Below are positions 52,274 to 62,230 of a stretch of 64,000 nucleotides of DNA, in pieces. Numbering within the stretch: the first letter of the stretch is position 1; every line of letters begins with the position of its first letter. Below the pieces are notes generated by a model. The model was given only the letters and a program-made list of their open reading frames with translations, did no database searches and was not told the DNA's origin. Origin of the DNA: an uncultured Collinsella sp. (GTDB taxonomy: Bacteria > Actinomycetota > Coriobacteriia > Coriobacteriales > Coriobacteriaceae); the NCBI GenBank assembly GCA_934654795.1, contig CAKUGT010000002.1, positions 58,133 through 122,132 of the forward strand. Direction: 5' to 3'. The position numbers and the translations under genes are program-made.

Positions 52274-52482
52274 TTGAATGCCATTCTTGTAGTGGAGTTG
52301 CTGAGAACGAGGGTACGGCATTGCGGCTTTTCGGGGCATGCAATTTCGATTCAAGTTCGCTAATGGTGAGGGATTGCTCCGCGAGCGGCTTTCGATCGAT
52401 GCTAAGGTACGCGACGGCCCTTGATAATCAGGATTTGCGGTCATGTGGGCAGCCGGAGGCGTAAAGAGCGGGCTTCATCCGG

Positions 52483-52732
52483 ACCCGGTGGGCAAAAAAT
52501 GGCAAATATGAGTACTGTTGCCAGGATAGCATCATATCATTCGGAAAGTATTTAAGACCAATTGACTGTTTTCTAGTATATTCAACCCCCTAAACACGAC
52601 GATTCGGGGCTTTATGGACCTCTGAAATCGGTAGAAGCGGACAATTTCAGCTAGATTTTGCTGTTACTAATTTATTTTGCTGTTACTAATTTAGTAACAG
52701 TACTCATATTTGCCATTTTTTGCCCGCTGGGT
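52483..52732. mobile_element. 250-bp palindromic AT-rich element, copy B (MITE-like)
   Basis: Arms 52483-52522 and 52694-52732 are inverted copies built on TGGCAAATATGAGTACTGTT, the same design as copy A (19757-19996), around 171 AT-rich bases with no gene. At two arm positions both arms differ from copy A together, so pairing is kept. It lies in the gap 52445-52900 upstream of the primase-helicase gene. Confidence 0.7.
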
Positions 52733-52822
52733 ATCATTGGGGGCTAGTCGAAGCTCCCTCAAACAGCTGAGAATGCGCCGATCGCCATTAATATCTAGTA
52801 TATGGATGGCGCAACTAAAAAG

Positions 52823-52885
52823 TTGCGGTGGAATAGGGATTGATTTGCGGTTGATATGCCAAAAACAGTCCCTATTTCACCGCAA
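52823..52885. repeat. hairpin repeat H2
   Basis: Arms 52823-52839 and 52869-52885 are identical to those of H1, and the loop differs from H1 at only a few positions. It lies directly after the minus-strand degV stop (52901), where it could act as an mRNA end hairpin. Confidence 0.75.
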
Positions 52886-52900
52886 GTGGTAAAGGTGGCC

Positions 52901-53761
52901 CTAGTGGGCGGACTGGTAGCGGGGGCAGTAGCTGATGGCGATGGCGTCGACGCCCACGTGGGTGGCGATGGTGCAGCCGATGGGGCCGGTGCCGGCATCG
53001 ACGTAGTCCTGGCCCGCGAGCGCCTGGTTGACGAGTTCCTGCTCCTCGGCGGCGCCGGTCGTGAGCACGCGCACGCTCGAACCCGGGTGCTCGGCCAAAA
53101 ACGCGAGGCAGTCGGCCATGGTGTTGGCGACGATACGCTTGGCGCCGCGTCCCTTCTTGATGGCCTTGATCTCGCCCGACTGCCACTCCGGCGAAACGGC
53201 CAGACGAATGTTGAGCATCTGCGTCAGCTGGCCGGCGAGCTTGGGCGCGCGACCGTTCTTGACGAGGTTCTCGAGCGTGCGCGGGATTAGCAGCAGATGG
53301 GCGTCGGGCAGGGTCGCGCGGATTCGCGCCTCGGTCTCGTCCAGGCTGCGACCGTCCTCGCGCATGGCGAGCGCGTACTCCACCAGAAGACCCTCGGCGC
53401 CCGAGCCGGTGCGCGAATCGATGCAGCGCACGTCGAGCTCGTGGGTATCGGCCACCTGGCACGCGTTGGCGTAGCAGGCCGACCACTCACTGCACAGCGA
53501 GATAAAGATCGCGCTGTCGTGGCCGTCGGCGCGCACGCGATCGAAGAGCTCCTTGAACTCGCCGGCGCTCGGCTGCGAGGTGTGTGGCAGCTGCTCGGAG
53601 CCGGCCATGCGGGCGACGTACTCCTCGGCGGTGATCTGCACCTGGTCGAGCAGGTCCTCGCCTTCGATAATCACATGCAGCGGAATCACGTAGATGCCGA
53701 GCTCTTGGGCGCGGGCGGGGGAGATGTCCGACGTGGAGTCGGTTATGATGGCAAAAGACAT
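52901..53761 (-). CDS. DegV-family fatty-acid-binding protein
   Basis: 286 residues. N-terminal FAIITDSTSDISPA, then LPHTSQPSAGEF and FISLCSEWSACYANA, are the ligand-binding segments of the DegV/FakB fold; RTLENLVKNGRAP is the conserved second-domain loop. It should deliver fatty acids to a FakA kinase not in this window. The start at 53761 is chosen because GAAAGGTG lies upstream. It is only distantly similar to the DegV at 34458-35348. Confidence 0.9.
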   Translation of the reverse strand: MSFAIITDSTSDISPARAQELGIYVIPLHVIIEGEDLLDQVQITAEEYVARMAGSEQLPHTSQPSAGEFKELFDRVRADGHDSAIFISLCSEWSACYANACQVADTHELDVRCIDSRTGSGAEGLLVEYALAMREDGRSLDETEARIRATLPDAHLLLIPRTLENLVKNGRAPKLAGQLTQMLNIRLAVSPEWQSGEIKAIKKGRGAKRIVANTMADCLAFLAEHPGSSVRVLTTGAAEEQELVNQALAGQDYVDAGTGPIGCTIATHVGVDAIAISYCPRYQSAH

Positions 53762-53917
53762 AATTGCACCTTTCGATGGGGCGCCTGCGCGCCGCCGATT
53801 GAGAGCAAAGTGCGTCAAGTATAGTGGAGTTGTTCCACATTGCCAGCTTTAATTGTTGAATAGTCAACGGTTTGAAGCGTCGGTGTGGAAATCGCCAATT
53901 GGGGAAGAGGGATGTCG

Positions 53918-54580
53918 ATGGCGGCATTACAGCTATGCGAGCGGCCGGTCGTGCTGTTCGATTTTGACGGTACGGTGGCTGACACGGGCCGGGCGGTGAT
54001 GACCTCGACGCGCAAGACGCTGGCTGCGCGTGGGTTTTCGGAAGTGCAGATGGGTGACCTGCGCCGCATGATCGGACCCCCGCTGTGGAAGAGTTTCCAC
54101 GACTTTTACGGCTTTACGCGCGAGGAGTCGCTCGTGGTGGCCGACGAGTACCGCGCCTTTTTTGACGACCTGGGGCCGGAGGAGTATCCCGTGTTCGACG
54201 GGATCCCCCAACTGCTCGATGGGCTCGCGGCGCAGGGGCACCGCATGGCCGTGGCGACCTCGCGCATGGAGGCAAAGTGTATCGACATGGTGCATGAGCT
54301 GGGGCTTTCTCAGTTTGAGGCGGTGGTTGGCATGAATCCGCCGCAGGGACGCGAGACCAAGGCCGATTCGGTCCGCGACGCCCTGGCGGCGCTTGGCGCG
54401 ACTGCCGACGAGGCCGTGATGATCGGCGACCGCTTTAACGACGTGGAGGGCGCGCACGCGATGGGCGTGCCGTGCATCGGCATCTATTCGGGCGCGGCGG
54501 CGCCGGGCGAGCACGAGGCGGCGGGTGCCGATGCGGTGGTGCACTCGGTGGCCGAGCTTGCTAAACTTTTCGCTATATAA
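53918..54580 (+). CDS. HAD-superfamily phosphatase (phosphoglycolate-phosphatase-like)
   Basis: 220 residues. HAD motif I is LFDFDGTVADTG, motif II is in AVATSRMEAK, and motif IV is MIGDRFNDVEGA. The helical cap between residues 20 and 85 marks the Gph/PGMB subgroup. Substrate unclear: phosphoglycolate, pyrophosphate or a sugar phosphate are all possible. The ATG at 53918 is preferred over 53912, with GAAGAGGG upstream. The dipeptidase gene starts 54 bases after it on the same strand. Confidence 0.87.
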   Translation: MAALQLCERPVVLFDFDGTVADTGRAVMTSTRKTLAARGFSEVQMGDLRRMIGPPLWKSFHDFYGFTREESLVVADEYRAFFDDLGPEEYPVFDGIPQLLDGLAAQGHRMAVATSRMEAKCIDMVHELGLSQFEAVVGMNPPQGRETKADSVRDALAALGATADEAVMIGDRFNDVEGAHAMGVPCIGIYSGAAAPGEHEAAGADAVVHSVAELAKLFAI

Positions 54581-54634
54581 GTGTTTGATGTGAGGGGCGG
54601 GCGCGCTCGCCGCTCATTGGTAAGGAGGTCGTCC

Positions 54635-56071
54635 ATGAATCAGGTGGAGCAGAACGTCGCCGAGTATGTCGACGAGGTCTGGGAGGATGTCGTCGCCGAT
54701 ATTGCGCAGCTGGTTGGCTATCCGTCCGTGGCGGTTTCTGCCGATGCGGAGCCTGGCGCGCCGTTTGGCCGCCCGGTCCGTGACGCGCTCGATTGCGCGC
54801 TCGGCATTGCGCAAAAGCTCGGCTACCAGACGAGCGACGACGAGGGCTATGTGGGTATCGCCGATATCCCGGGTCGCGGCGACAAGCAGCTCGCGACCAT
54901 CTGCCACGTGGACGTGGTTCCCGCCGGCCCCGGTTGGAACACCGATCCGTTTGCGATGGAGCGTCGCGAGGGCTGGCTGCTCGGCCGCGGCGTGATTGAC
55001 GACAAGGGCCCGGCCGTGCTGTCACTCTACGCCGGCGCCTACCTGCTCAAGCACGGCATCACCCCGCGCTATACCTTCCGCGCGCTGCTAGGCTGCGATG
55101 AAGAAGTGGGCATGTCCGACGTTCACCATTATCTGGAGAACCACGCGAACCCCGACTTTCTGTTTACGCCCGATGCCGAGTTCCCGGTCTGCAATGCCGA
55201 GAAGGGCCAGTTCGAGGCGACGTTCGTGAGCCCCAAGATCGACGGCGGGCGCATCGTGTCCTGGAGCGGTGCCGAGGCCACCAACGCTATCCCGTCGCAG
55301 TCTATTTGCGAGCTTGCGATTGCCGTCGACGAGCTGCCGGCGCCGGTCGAGAACGCCGACCGCCTGGAGATCACGGCGCTCGACAACGGTCATGCGCAGA
55401 TTTTCGCCCACGGCATTGGTGGCCATGCCTCGATGCCCGAGGGTACGGTCAACGCCGTCGGCCTGATCGTGGCGTACCTGCGCGAGGCCGAGGACGCGTT
55501 TGGCGCCCGCGGCGAGCGCCTGCTGACGCCTGCCGAGCACGAGTTCGTCAAGTTCCTGGCCTTTGTGCATGCGGATGCCTATGGCCGCGGCCTGGGGATT
55601 GATGCGACGAGTGCGGCGTTTGGCCCGCTCACGTGCAATCCCGGCGTCATCCGTGTGGTGGATGGCCACATTGAGCAGGTCATCGACGTGCGTTTCCCCG
55701 ACAGCACGAGCGCCGACACCATGTGCGAGCAGCTTGAGCCGCTCGTGGGCCGCTTTGGCGTGACGTATCGCGTGGGCCGCGCCAAGGTGCCGTTCTCGGT
55801 TTCGGCCGACGACCCGGCCGTGAAGGCGCTTATCGACACCTATAACGAGTTTACGGGCAAGCATGCCGAGCCCTTCGCCATGGGCGGCGGCACGTACGCG
55901 CGCAACTTTGCCCGCGCCGTGTCGTTTGGCCCCGAGGAGACCGGCCTGGAGCTGCCCGCCTGGGGCGGTCAGATGCACGGCCCCAACGAGTGCGCTAACG
56001 AGGACCAGCTCAAGCAAGCGCTCAAGATCTATATCGTGGCGATTCTAAGGCTCAACGAGTTGGAGCTTTAG
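54635..56071 (+). CDS. M20-family dipeptidase (PepV-like)
   Basis: 478 residues. M20 metallopeptidase with two zinc ions. The metal and catalytic residues are visible: ATICHVDVVP (His, Asp), GRGVIDDKGP (bridging Asp), CDEEVG (general base and ligand Glu), PDAEFP and the C-terminal QMHGPNE. Length and the PDAEFPVCNAEKG segment match PepV-type dipeptidases of Gram-positives. TAAGGAGG precedes the ATG. A structured element begins at its stop codon. Confidence 0.92.
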   Translation: MNQVEQNVAEYVDEVWEDVVADIAQLVGYPSVAVSADAEPGAPFGRPVRDALDCALGIAQKLGYQTSDDEGYVGIADIPGRGDKQLATICHVDVVPAGPGWNTDPFAMERREGWLLGRGVIDDKGPAVLSLYAGAYLLKHGITPRYTFRALLGCDEEVGMSDVHHYLENHANPDFLFTPDAEFPVCNAEKGQFEATFVSPKIDGGRIVSWSGAEATNAIPSQSICELAIAVDELPAPVENADRLEITALDNGHAQIFAHGIGGHASMPEGTVNAVGLIVAYLREAEDAFGARGERLLTPAEHEFVKFLAFVHADAYGRGLGIDATSAAFGPLTCNPGVIRVVDGHIEQVIDVRFPDSTSADTMCEQLEPLVGRFGVTYRVGRAKVPFSVSADDPAVKALIDTYNEFTGKHAEPFAMGGGTYARNFARAVSFGPEETGLELPAWGGQMHGPNECANEDQLKQALKIYIVAILRLNELEL

Positions 56072-56172
56072 GGCTTCCCCAGGCACCCGACCTTGCCCCT
56101 CAAACCGTCGCTTGCGTACCAAAGTACGCGGCGCTCCTCTTTCGGGGCAATCTCGGGCACCTGGGAAACCCC
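56071..56172 (+). ncRNA. structured intergenic element R3, related to R1/R2
   Basis: It starts at the dipeptidase stop. Outer helix CCCAGG..CCCGA (56078-56090) with TCGGG..CCTGGG (56053-56065 in the next hundred: 56153-56165), internal loop CC/TC, helix TTGCCCC (56093-56099) with GGGGCAA (56144-56150), then an apical part with hairpin GCGTAC/GTACGC and the sequence CTCCTCTTTC also found in R1. The internal loop CC-TTGC/GCAA-TC is the one in R1 and R2, with its two strands swapped. Confidence 0.6.
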
Positions 56173-56192
56173 AACATTTTGCTTGGATACAC

Positions 56193-56219
56193 GAGCCCGG
56201 TGCTTCGGCTCCGGGCTTC
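56193..56219 (+). terminator. probable terminator after dipeptidase gene
   Basis: AGCCCGG (56194-56200) pairs with CCGGGCT (56211-56217), followed by TCTAT. T run is weak. Confidence 0.55.
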
Positions 56220-56222
56220 TAT

Positions 56223-56291
56223 AAGTTGCGGTGGAATAGTTCCTAGAAGAGGTCGCCTGGCGGCCAAACAGGAACTATTTCACCGCAACTT
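56223..56291. repeat. hairpin repeat H3
   Basis: 22-bp arms 56223-56244 and 56270-56291 with one wobble. They share TTGCGGTGGAATAG / CTATTTCACCGCAA with H1 and H2, but the inner pairs read TTCCT/AGGAA rather than GGGA/TCCC and the loop is different. The rest of the gap to 56493 shows no gene. Confidence 0.75.
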
Positions 56292-56493
56292 CTTTAGTCG
56301 GTGTAAAAGGCGCACCATGCTTGAGTGGGGGATTGTTATTCGTTTGTAAAGGCTGAGCCGCGCTTGCGGTAAGGGTCTATCAGATGCCCGTAAGAAACCG
56401 CAGCTGGTGCGGCTGCCATCCGATCGAGGTCGTATCTTTTCAAACAGCAAAGCGGGCAGGGTGCCCGCGAGTCGCATGTATGAAAGGAAGATC

Positions 56494-57435
56494 ATGCTCG
56501 ATCAGGCTTATTCTCGTCGTCAGTTCCTCGGCCTCGCTGGTGGTCTTGCCAGCATCGTCGGTCTCGGCCTCGTCGGTTGCGGTGGCGCAGGTGCCTCCGA
56601 TGCCGCCGACAAGGGCAGCGCCGCTGCCGCTGCCGAGTCCGTCTCCGGCGAGGTGACCTACGACGGCGCCTCTTCGTTCCAGGCTCTCGTCGAGGCTGCT
56701 GCCGAGAAGTTCATGGACGCCAACCCCGATGTCTCCATCTCCGGCTCGGGCAACGGTTCGGGCAAGGGCCTGACCGCTGTCGCCGCCGGTACCGTCACCA
56801 TCGGTAACTCCGACGTCTTCGCCGAGACCAAGCTCGAGGCCGACCAGGTCAAGAACCTCGTTGACCACGAGGTCGCCGTCGTGGGCATGGGCCCCGTCGT
56901 CTCCAAGAACGTCAAGGTCGACGACCTGTCCCTCGAGCAGCTCAAGGGCATCTTCTCCGGCCAGATCACCAACTGGAAGGAGGTCGGCGGCGGCGACGCC
57001 ACCATCGTCGTCCTCAACCGTAAGGCCGGCTCCGGCACCCGCGCCACCTTCGAGGCCGCCGTCTTTGGCGACGAGGCTGTCGACTTTAAGGGCGATGCCG
57101 AGCTCGACAAGTCCGGCGACGTCCAGACTCAGATGGCCAGCACCGACAACGCCATCTCCTACCTCGACTTCTCACACTTCGATGACTCCAAGTTCAACGC
57201 CATCAAGGTCGAGGGTGTGGAGCCCAAGAGCAAGAACGTCACCGACGATTCCTTCAAGATTTGGGCGACCGAGCACATGTACTGCTCCAAGGACGCCGAC
57301 GAGGCCACCAAGGCCTTCCTGGACTTCATGCTTTCCGACGACGTCCAGGGCAAGCTCGTCGAAGAGCAGGGCTTCATCCCCGTCTCTGCCATGAAGGTCG
57401 TCAAGGACGCCAGCGGCAAGGTTTCCTCCAAGTAA
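56494..57435 (+). CDS. pstS: phosphate ABC transporter substrate-binding lipoprotein PstS
   Basis: 313 residues. The signal combines a twin-arginine motif (SRRQFLGLAGG) with a lipobox (GLVGC), so it is probably a Tat-exported lipoprotein. Phosphate-binding segments are GASSFQAL, GSGNGSGKG and RKAGSGTRATFE. It captures phosphate for the PstCAB channel encoded directly downstream. The ATG at 56494 has GAAAGGA upstream; an earlier frame start at 56407 lacks a signal. No Pho-box could be identified with confidence. Confidence 0.95.
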   Translation: MLDQAYSRRQFLGLAGGLASIVGLGLVGCGGAGASDAADKGSAAAAAESVSGEVTYDGASSFQALVEAAAEKFMDANPDVSISGSGNGSGKGLTAVAAGTVTIGNSDVFAETKLEADQVKNLVDHEVAVVGMGPVVSKNVKVDDLSLEQLKGIFSGQITNWKEVGGGDATIVVLNRKAGSGTRATFEAAVFGDEAVDFKGDAELDKSGDVQTQMASTDNAISYLDFSHFDDSKFNAIKVEGVEPKSKNVTDDSFKIWATEHMYCSKDADEATKAFLDFMLSDDVQGKLVEEQGFIPVSAMKVVKDASGKVSSK

Positions 57436-57460
57436 TTATTCGCCCCCGGAAAGGTTTGCA

Positions 57461-58369
57461 ATGGCAAAACAGCTGCCAAAGCGCGACCTTGAGAACGTGG
57501 GCCTGGGCGTCACGGGCGCGTGCGTAGCGCTCGTGACGCTTGTCGTTGCCGCGCTCATCTTTATGGTCGCCCAAAAGGGCCTCTCGGCTTTCGTAAAGGA
57601 CGGCGTCTCGGTCGTCGAGTTCTTTACCGGTACCAAGTGGGACCTGGCCAACACGGCCGAAAACGGCCTGCCCTATACCGGTGCCCTGCCCCTGATCGTC
57701 ACCTCGTTTGCGGTCATGGTGCTCTCCACGCTCATCGCGCTGCCGATCGCCATCGGCTCTGCCGTCTTCGCGGTCGAGATCCAGCCTAAGTTTGGCTCCA
57801 AGGTCTTCCAGCCGCTCATTGAGCTTTTGACTGGTATCCCCTCGGTCGTCTTTGGCCTGATCGGTTTTCACGTGGTCGTCGGCCTTATGAAGAGCATCTT
57901 CCACGTGAGCACGGGCCTGGGCATCCTGCCCGGCGCCATCGTGCTGGCCGTTATGATCCTGCCGACCATGACCACGCTTTCGGTCGACGGCCTGCGCGCC
58001 GTGCCCGACAGCTACCGCCAGGGCTCGCTCGCGCTGGGCTACACCCGCTGGCAGACCATCTGGCACGTGGTGCTCAAGTCCGCCATGCCGTCGCTCATGA
58101 CCGCAGTCATCCTTGGTATGACCCGCGCCTTTGGCGAGACGCTCGCCGTGCGCATGGTTATCGGCGGTATCGAGGCCATGCCGACGTCGCTGCTGTCGCC
58201 GGCTTCCACCATCACCACCACGCTCACCACGTCCATGGCGGTCTATGCCGAGGGCTCGGCCCAGGACGACGTCCTGTGGGCGCTCGGTCTGCTGCTGATG
58301 GGTATGAGCCTCATCTTCATCCTGATCATCCATCTCATTGGCCGCAAGGGGGCGAAGGCTCGTGGCTAG
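57461..58369 (+). CDS. pstC: phosphate ABC transporter permease PstC
   Basis: 302 residues with six membrane helices and the permease EAA-type loop (PDSYRQGSLALGYTRWQT). Forms the membrane channel with PstA. Starts 25 bases after pstS and overlaps pstA by eight bases, so pstSCAB is one operon. Confidence 0.95.
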   Translation: MAKQLPKRDLENVGLGVTGACVALVTLVVAALIFMVAQKGLSAFVKDGVSVVEFFTGTKWDLANTAENGLPYTGALPLIVTSFAVMVLSTLIALPIAIGSAVFAVEIQPKFGSKVFQPLIELLTGIPSVVFGLIGFHVVVGLMKSIFHVSTGLGILPGAIVLAVMILPTMTTLSVDGLRAVPDSYRQGSLALGYTRWQTIWHVVLKSAMPSLMTAVILGMTRAFGETLAVRMVIGGIEAMPTSLLSPASTITTTLTTSMAVYAEGSAQDDVLWALGLLLMGMSLIFILIIHLIGRKGAKARG

Positions 58370-59284
58370 CACGCGCATCCATATCGACGAGGCGAGACTC
58401 GGGCGTGTCCAAAAGCAGGACCGCATCGCCACGGGCGTGCTGACGGTGATTGTCGCCATCGTCATGCTCATCGTCGTCTCCATGGTGGCCTACATCCTGT
58501 TCGAGGGCATCTCTACGCTGTTCCAGCCGGGCTTTCTCACGCAACCCGCACGCGCCAACGGAACGCAGGGCGGCGTGCTCTATCAGCTGTTCGATTCGTT
58601 CTATCTGCTGCTGATCACCTTAGGTATCTCGGTGCCTATCAGCCTGGGCGGCGCGGTCTTCCTGGTCGAGTACGCGCCGGACGGCCCCATCCGCGACATC
58701 GCCTCCACCGCCATCGAGACGCTGTCCTCGCTGCCTTCCATCGTCGTCGGCATGTTCGGCTTCCTGGTGTTCTCGGTGCAGCTGGGCTGGAAGTACTCCA
58801 TCATCTCCGGCGCCGTCGCGCTCACCATGTTTAACATCCCCATCCTGGTGCGCGTGATTCAGCAGGCGCTCGAGGACGTGCCGCAGGCCCAGCGCGATGC
58901 GTGCCTGGCCATGGGCCTCACTCGCTGGGAGGCCACGCTGCACATCCTGATCCCCGAGGCCATGCCCGCCATCGTGACGGGCATCGTGCTTTCGGCCGGC
59001 CGCGTGTTTGGCGAGGCCGCAGCATTGCTCTTTACCTCGGGCATGAGCTCGCCGGTGCGTCTGAACTTCTTGAGCTTTAACCTGTCGAGCCCCACCTGCG
59101 CCTGGAACGTGTTCCGTCCCGGTGAGTCGCTCGCCGTGCACATCTACAAGATCTATGGCGAGGGCAGCCCCGAGGCCCAGCAGATCGTTTGGGGCACCGC
59201 GGCACTGCTGATGATTTGCGTGCTGCTGTTTAACGTAATCGCCCGTATCGTGGGCAAGCAACTGGCAAGGAAGATGACGGCCGA

Positions 59285-59288
<4 letters not shown>
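58362..59288 (+). CDS. pstA: phosphate ABC transporter permease PstA
   Basis: 308 residues, six membrane helices, with the EAA loop VPQAQRDACLAMGLTRWEAT. The GTG at 58362 is preferred because GCGAAGG precedes it; an in-frame start at 58338 would overlap pstC further. The stop overlaps the pstB ATG (ATGA). Confidence 0.93.
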
Positions 59289-60157
<869 letters not shown>

Positions 60158-60212
60158 TCCGGGACATGCTTGAGGCCCGCGGCGGCCACGGTCGTCACGG
60201 GACTGATTGGAG

Positions 60213-60250
60213 AGGCGGGTCATCTCTTGTGGGAGATGACCCGCCTTTTT
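60213..60250 (+). terminator. intrinsic terminator after pstB
   Basis: A perfect 14-bp stem: AGGCGGGTCATCTC (60213-60226) with GAGATGACCCGCCT (60233-60246), then TTTT. Confidence 0.93.
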
Positions 60251-60364
60251 GTGTCGCTGTCGGCTGTCGACCTGCCAAAAGGGGACAGGCGCCTTCGTGG
60301 TGGTTTGGGGTGGTGCTCGCTGCTATCATGGACAACGTTGAATTTCTACGAAGGAGCAGGGCAT

Positions 60365-62224
60365 ATGGCGATTCTTTTGGGATGCGATTCCGTCAGCCTA
60401 GAGTTTCCCACCAAGCATATTTTCGATAGCGTGACGCTCGGCGTGGGCGAGGGCGACCGTATTGGTATTGTCGGCAAAAACGGCGACGGCAAGTCGACGC
60501 TGCTGAGCGTGCTCGCGGGCACGTTGGAGCCCGACGAGGGCCGCGTGACGCATCGCCGCGGCACCACGATCGGGCTGCTCGGCCAAAAGGACCAGCTTGC
60601 CGATACCGATACCGTGCATCGTGCCGTTGTGGGCGACACGCCCGAATACGAGTGGGCGTCGAGCCCCCGCACGCGCCAGATCCTCGCCGGCCTCATCAGT
60701 GATGTGCCCTGGGAGGGCACAGTGGGCGAGCTTTCGGGCGGCCAGCGCCGCCGCGTGGACCTCGCGCGCCTGCTGATCGGCGACTACGACGTGCTCATGC
60801 TCGACGAGCCCACCAACCACCTGGACATGCGCACCATCAACTGGCTCGCGCGCCATCTTAAGGCCCGCTGGCAGCGCGGCCAGGGCGCCATGCTCGTGGT
60901 CACGCACGACCGCTGGTTCTTGGACGAGGTCTGCACTAGCATGTGGGAGGTCCACGACGGCCAGGTCGATCCCTTCGAGGGCGGCTACTCGGCATATATC
61001 CTGCAGCGCGTGGAGCGCGACCGCATGGCCGCCGTCACCGAGGAGCGCCGCCGCAACATGGCGCGCAAGGAGCTCGCGTGGCTGAGCCGCGGCGCCCAGG
61101 CCCGCTCCACCAAGCCCAAGTTTCGCGTGGATGCCGCCCGCGAGCTGATCGCCGACGTGCCGCCCGTGCGCGACGAGCTGGAGCTCAAGCGCCTTGCGGT
61201 GAGCCGTCTGGGCAAGCAGGTCATCGACGTGGTCGACGTGGACGCCGGCTACACCGATAATGACGGCGCGTCCAAGCGGGTGCTCTCCGACGTGACCTGG
61301 CTCATTGGTGCGGGCGACCGCTATGGCCTTTTGGGCGAGAACGGTGCCGGCAAGTCCACGCTGCTCGACGTGATTCAGGGCAAGATCGCCCCCCTGCGCG
61401 GCCGCGTGAAGATCGGCCAGACGGTGCGCTTTGGCGTGCTGTCGCAGCAGCTCGAGGAGCTAGAGCCCTTTATGGGCGATACGATCCGCGAGGTGCTCAG
61501 CAATTACAAGAAGTACTACGTCATCGACGGCAAGGAGACTTCGCCCGAGAAGCTCTGCGAGCGCCTGGGCTTTACGACGCAGCAGCTCTGGAGTCGCATC
61601 GGCGACCTTTCGGGCGGCCAGCGCCGCCGCCTGTCGCTGCTGCTGACGATTCTGGACGAGCCCAACGTGCTCATCCTGGACGAGCCCGGCAACGACCTGG
61701 ATACCGACATGCTGGCGATTGTCGAGGACCTGCTCGACGGCTGGCCCGGCACGCTGATTCTGGTGACGCACGACCGCTTCTTGATGGAGCGCGTGACCGA
61801 CCAGCAGTGGGCGCTGCTCGACGGCCACCTGACGCATATGCCCGGCGGCGTGGACCAGTACCTTCGCCTGTGCAACGCCACCGCCGAGGGTGAGCCCGTG
61901 GGCGCGCCGAGCGCCAAGACCGGCACGTTCGACACCGGCGCGGCGGCGGTTGCGGCCGAGAAGCCAAAGTCGAGCGGTCAGCCCAACGGCCTTTCCAACG
62001 CCGAGCGTCAGAAGCTCCGCCGCGAGGTGAGCTCGCTCGAGCGCAAGATGGAGACGCAGCGCGCCCGCGTGGAGGAGGCCGAGGCCGCGATGGCCCAGGT
62101 CGACCCCACCAACTACACGGCGCTCGGCGAGCAGCAGGCAAAGATCGACGAGGCTCACGCCGTCATGGACGAGCTGGAGATGGCGTGGCTCGAGGCGAGC
62201 GAGAAGCTCGAGGGCGAGGAGTAG
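60365..62224 (+). CDS. ABC-F family ATPase (Uup-like)
   Basis: 619 residues, two ABC domains on one chain without membrane helices, so not a transporter. Walker A motifs are GKNGDGKST and GENGAGKST; both signatures read LSGGQRRR; Walker B sites are LMLDEPTNHLD and LILDEPGNDLD. The linker between them is the Uup/EttA type and the C-terminal 60 residues form a coiled coil (SSLERKMETQRARVEEAEAA) as in Uup. ABC-F proteins act on the ribosome or, for Uup, in DNA stability. GAAGGAG precedes the ATG at 60365. Confidence 0.92.
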   Translation: MAILLGCDSVSLEFPTKHIFDSVTLGVGEGDRIGIVGKNGDGKSTLLSVLAGTLEPDEGRVTHRRGTTIGLLGQKDQLADTDTVHRAVVGDTPEYEWASSPRTRQILAGLISDVPWEGTVGELSGGQRRRVDLARLLIGDYDVLMLDEPTNHLDMRTINWLARHLKARWQRGQGAMLVVTHDRWFLDEVCTSMWEVHDGQVDPFEGGYSAYILQRVERDRMAAVTEERRRNMARKELAWLSRGAQARSTKPKFRVDAARELIADVPPVRDELELKRLAVSRLGKQVIDVVDVDAGYTDNDGASKRVLSDVTWLIGAGDRYGLLGENGAGKSTLLDVIQGKIAPLRGRVKIGQTVRFGVLSQQLEELEPFMGDTIREVLSNYKKYYVIDGKETSPEKLCERLGFTTQQLWSRIGDLSGGQRRRLSLLLTILDEPNVLILDEPGNDLDTDMLAIVEDLLDGWPGTLILVTHDRFLMERVTDQQWALLDGHLTHMPGGVDQYLRLCNATAEGEPVGAPSAKTGTFDTGAAAVAAEKPKSSGQPNGLSNAERQKLRREVSSLERKMETQRARVEEAEAAMAQVDPTNYTALGEQQAKIDEAHAVMDELEMAWLEASEKLEGEE

Positions 62225-62230
62225 GCGAGG

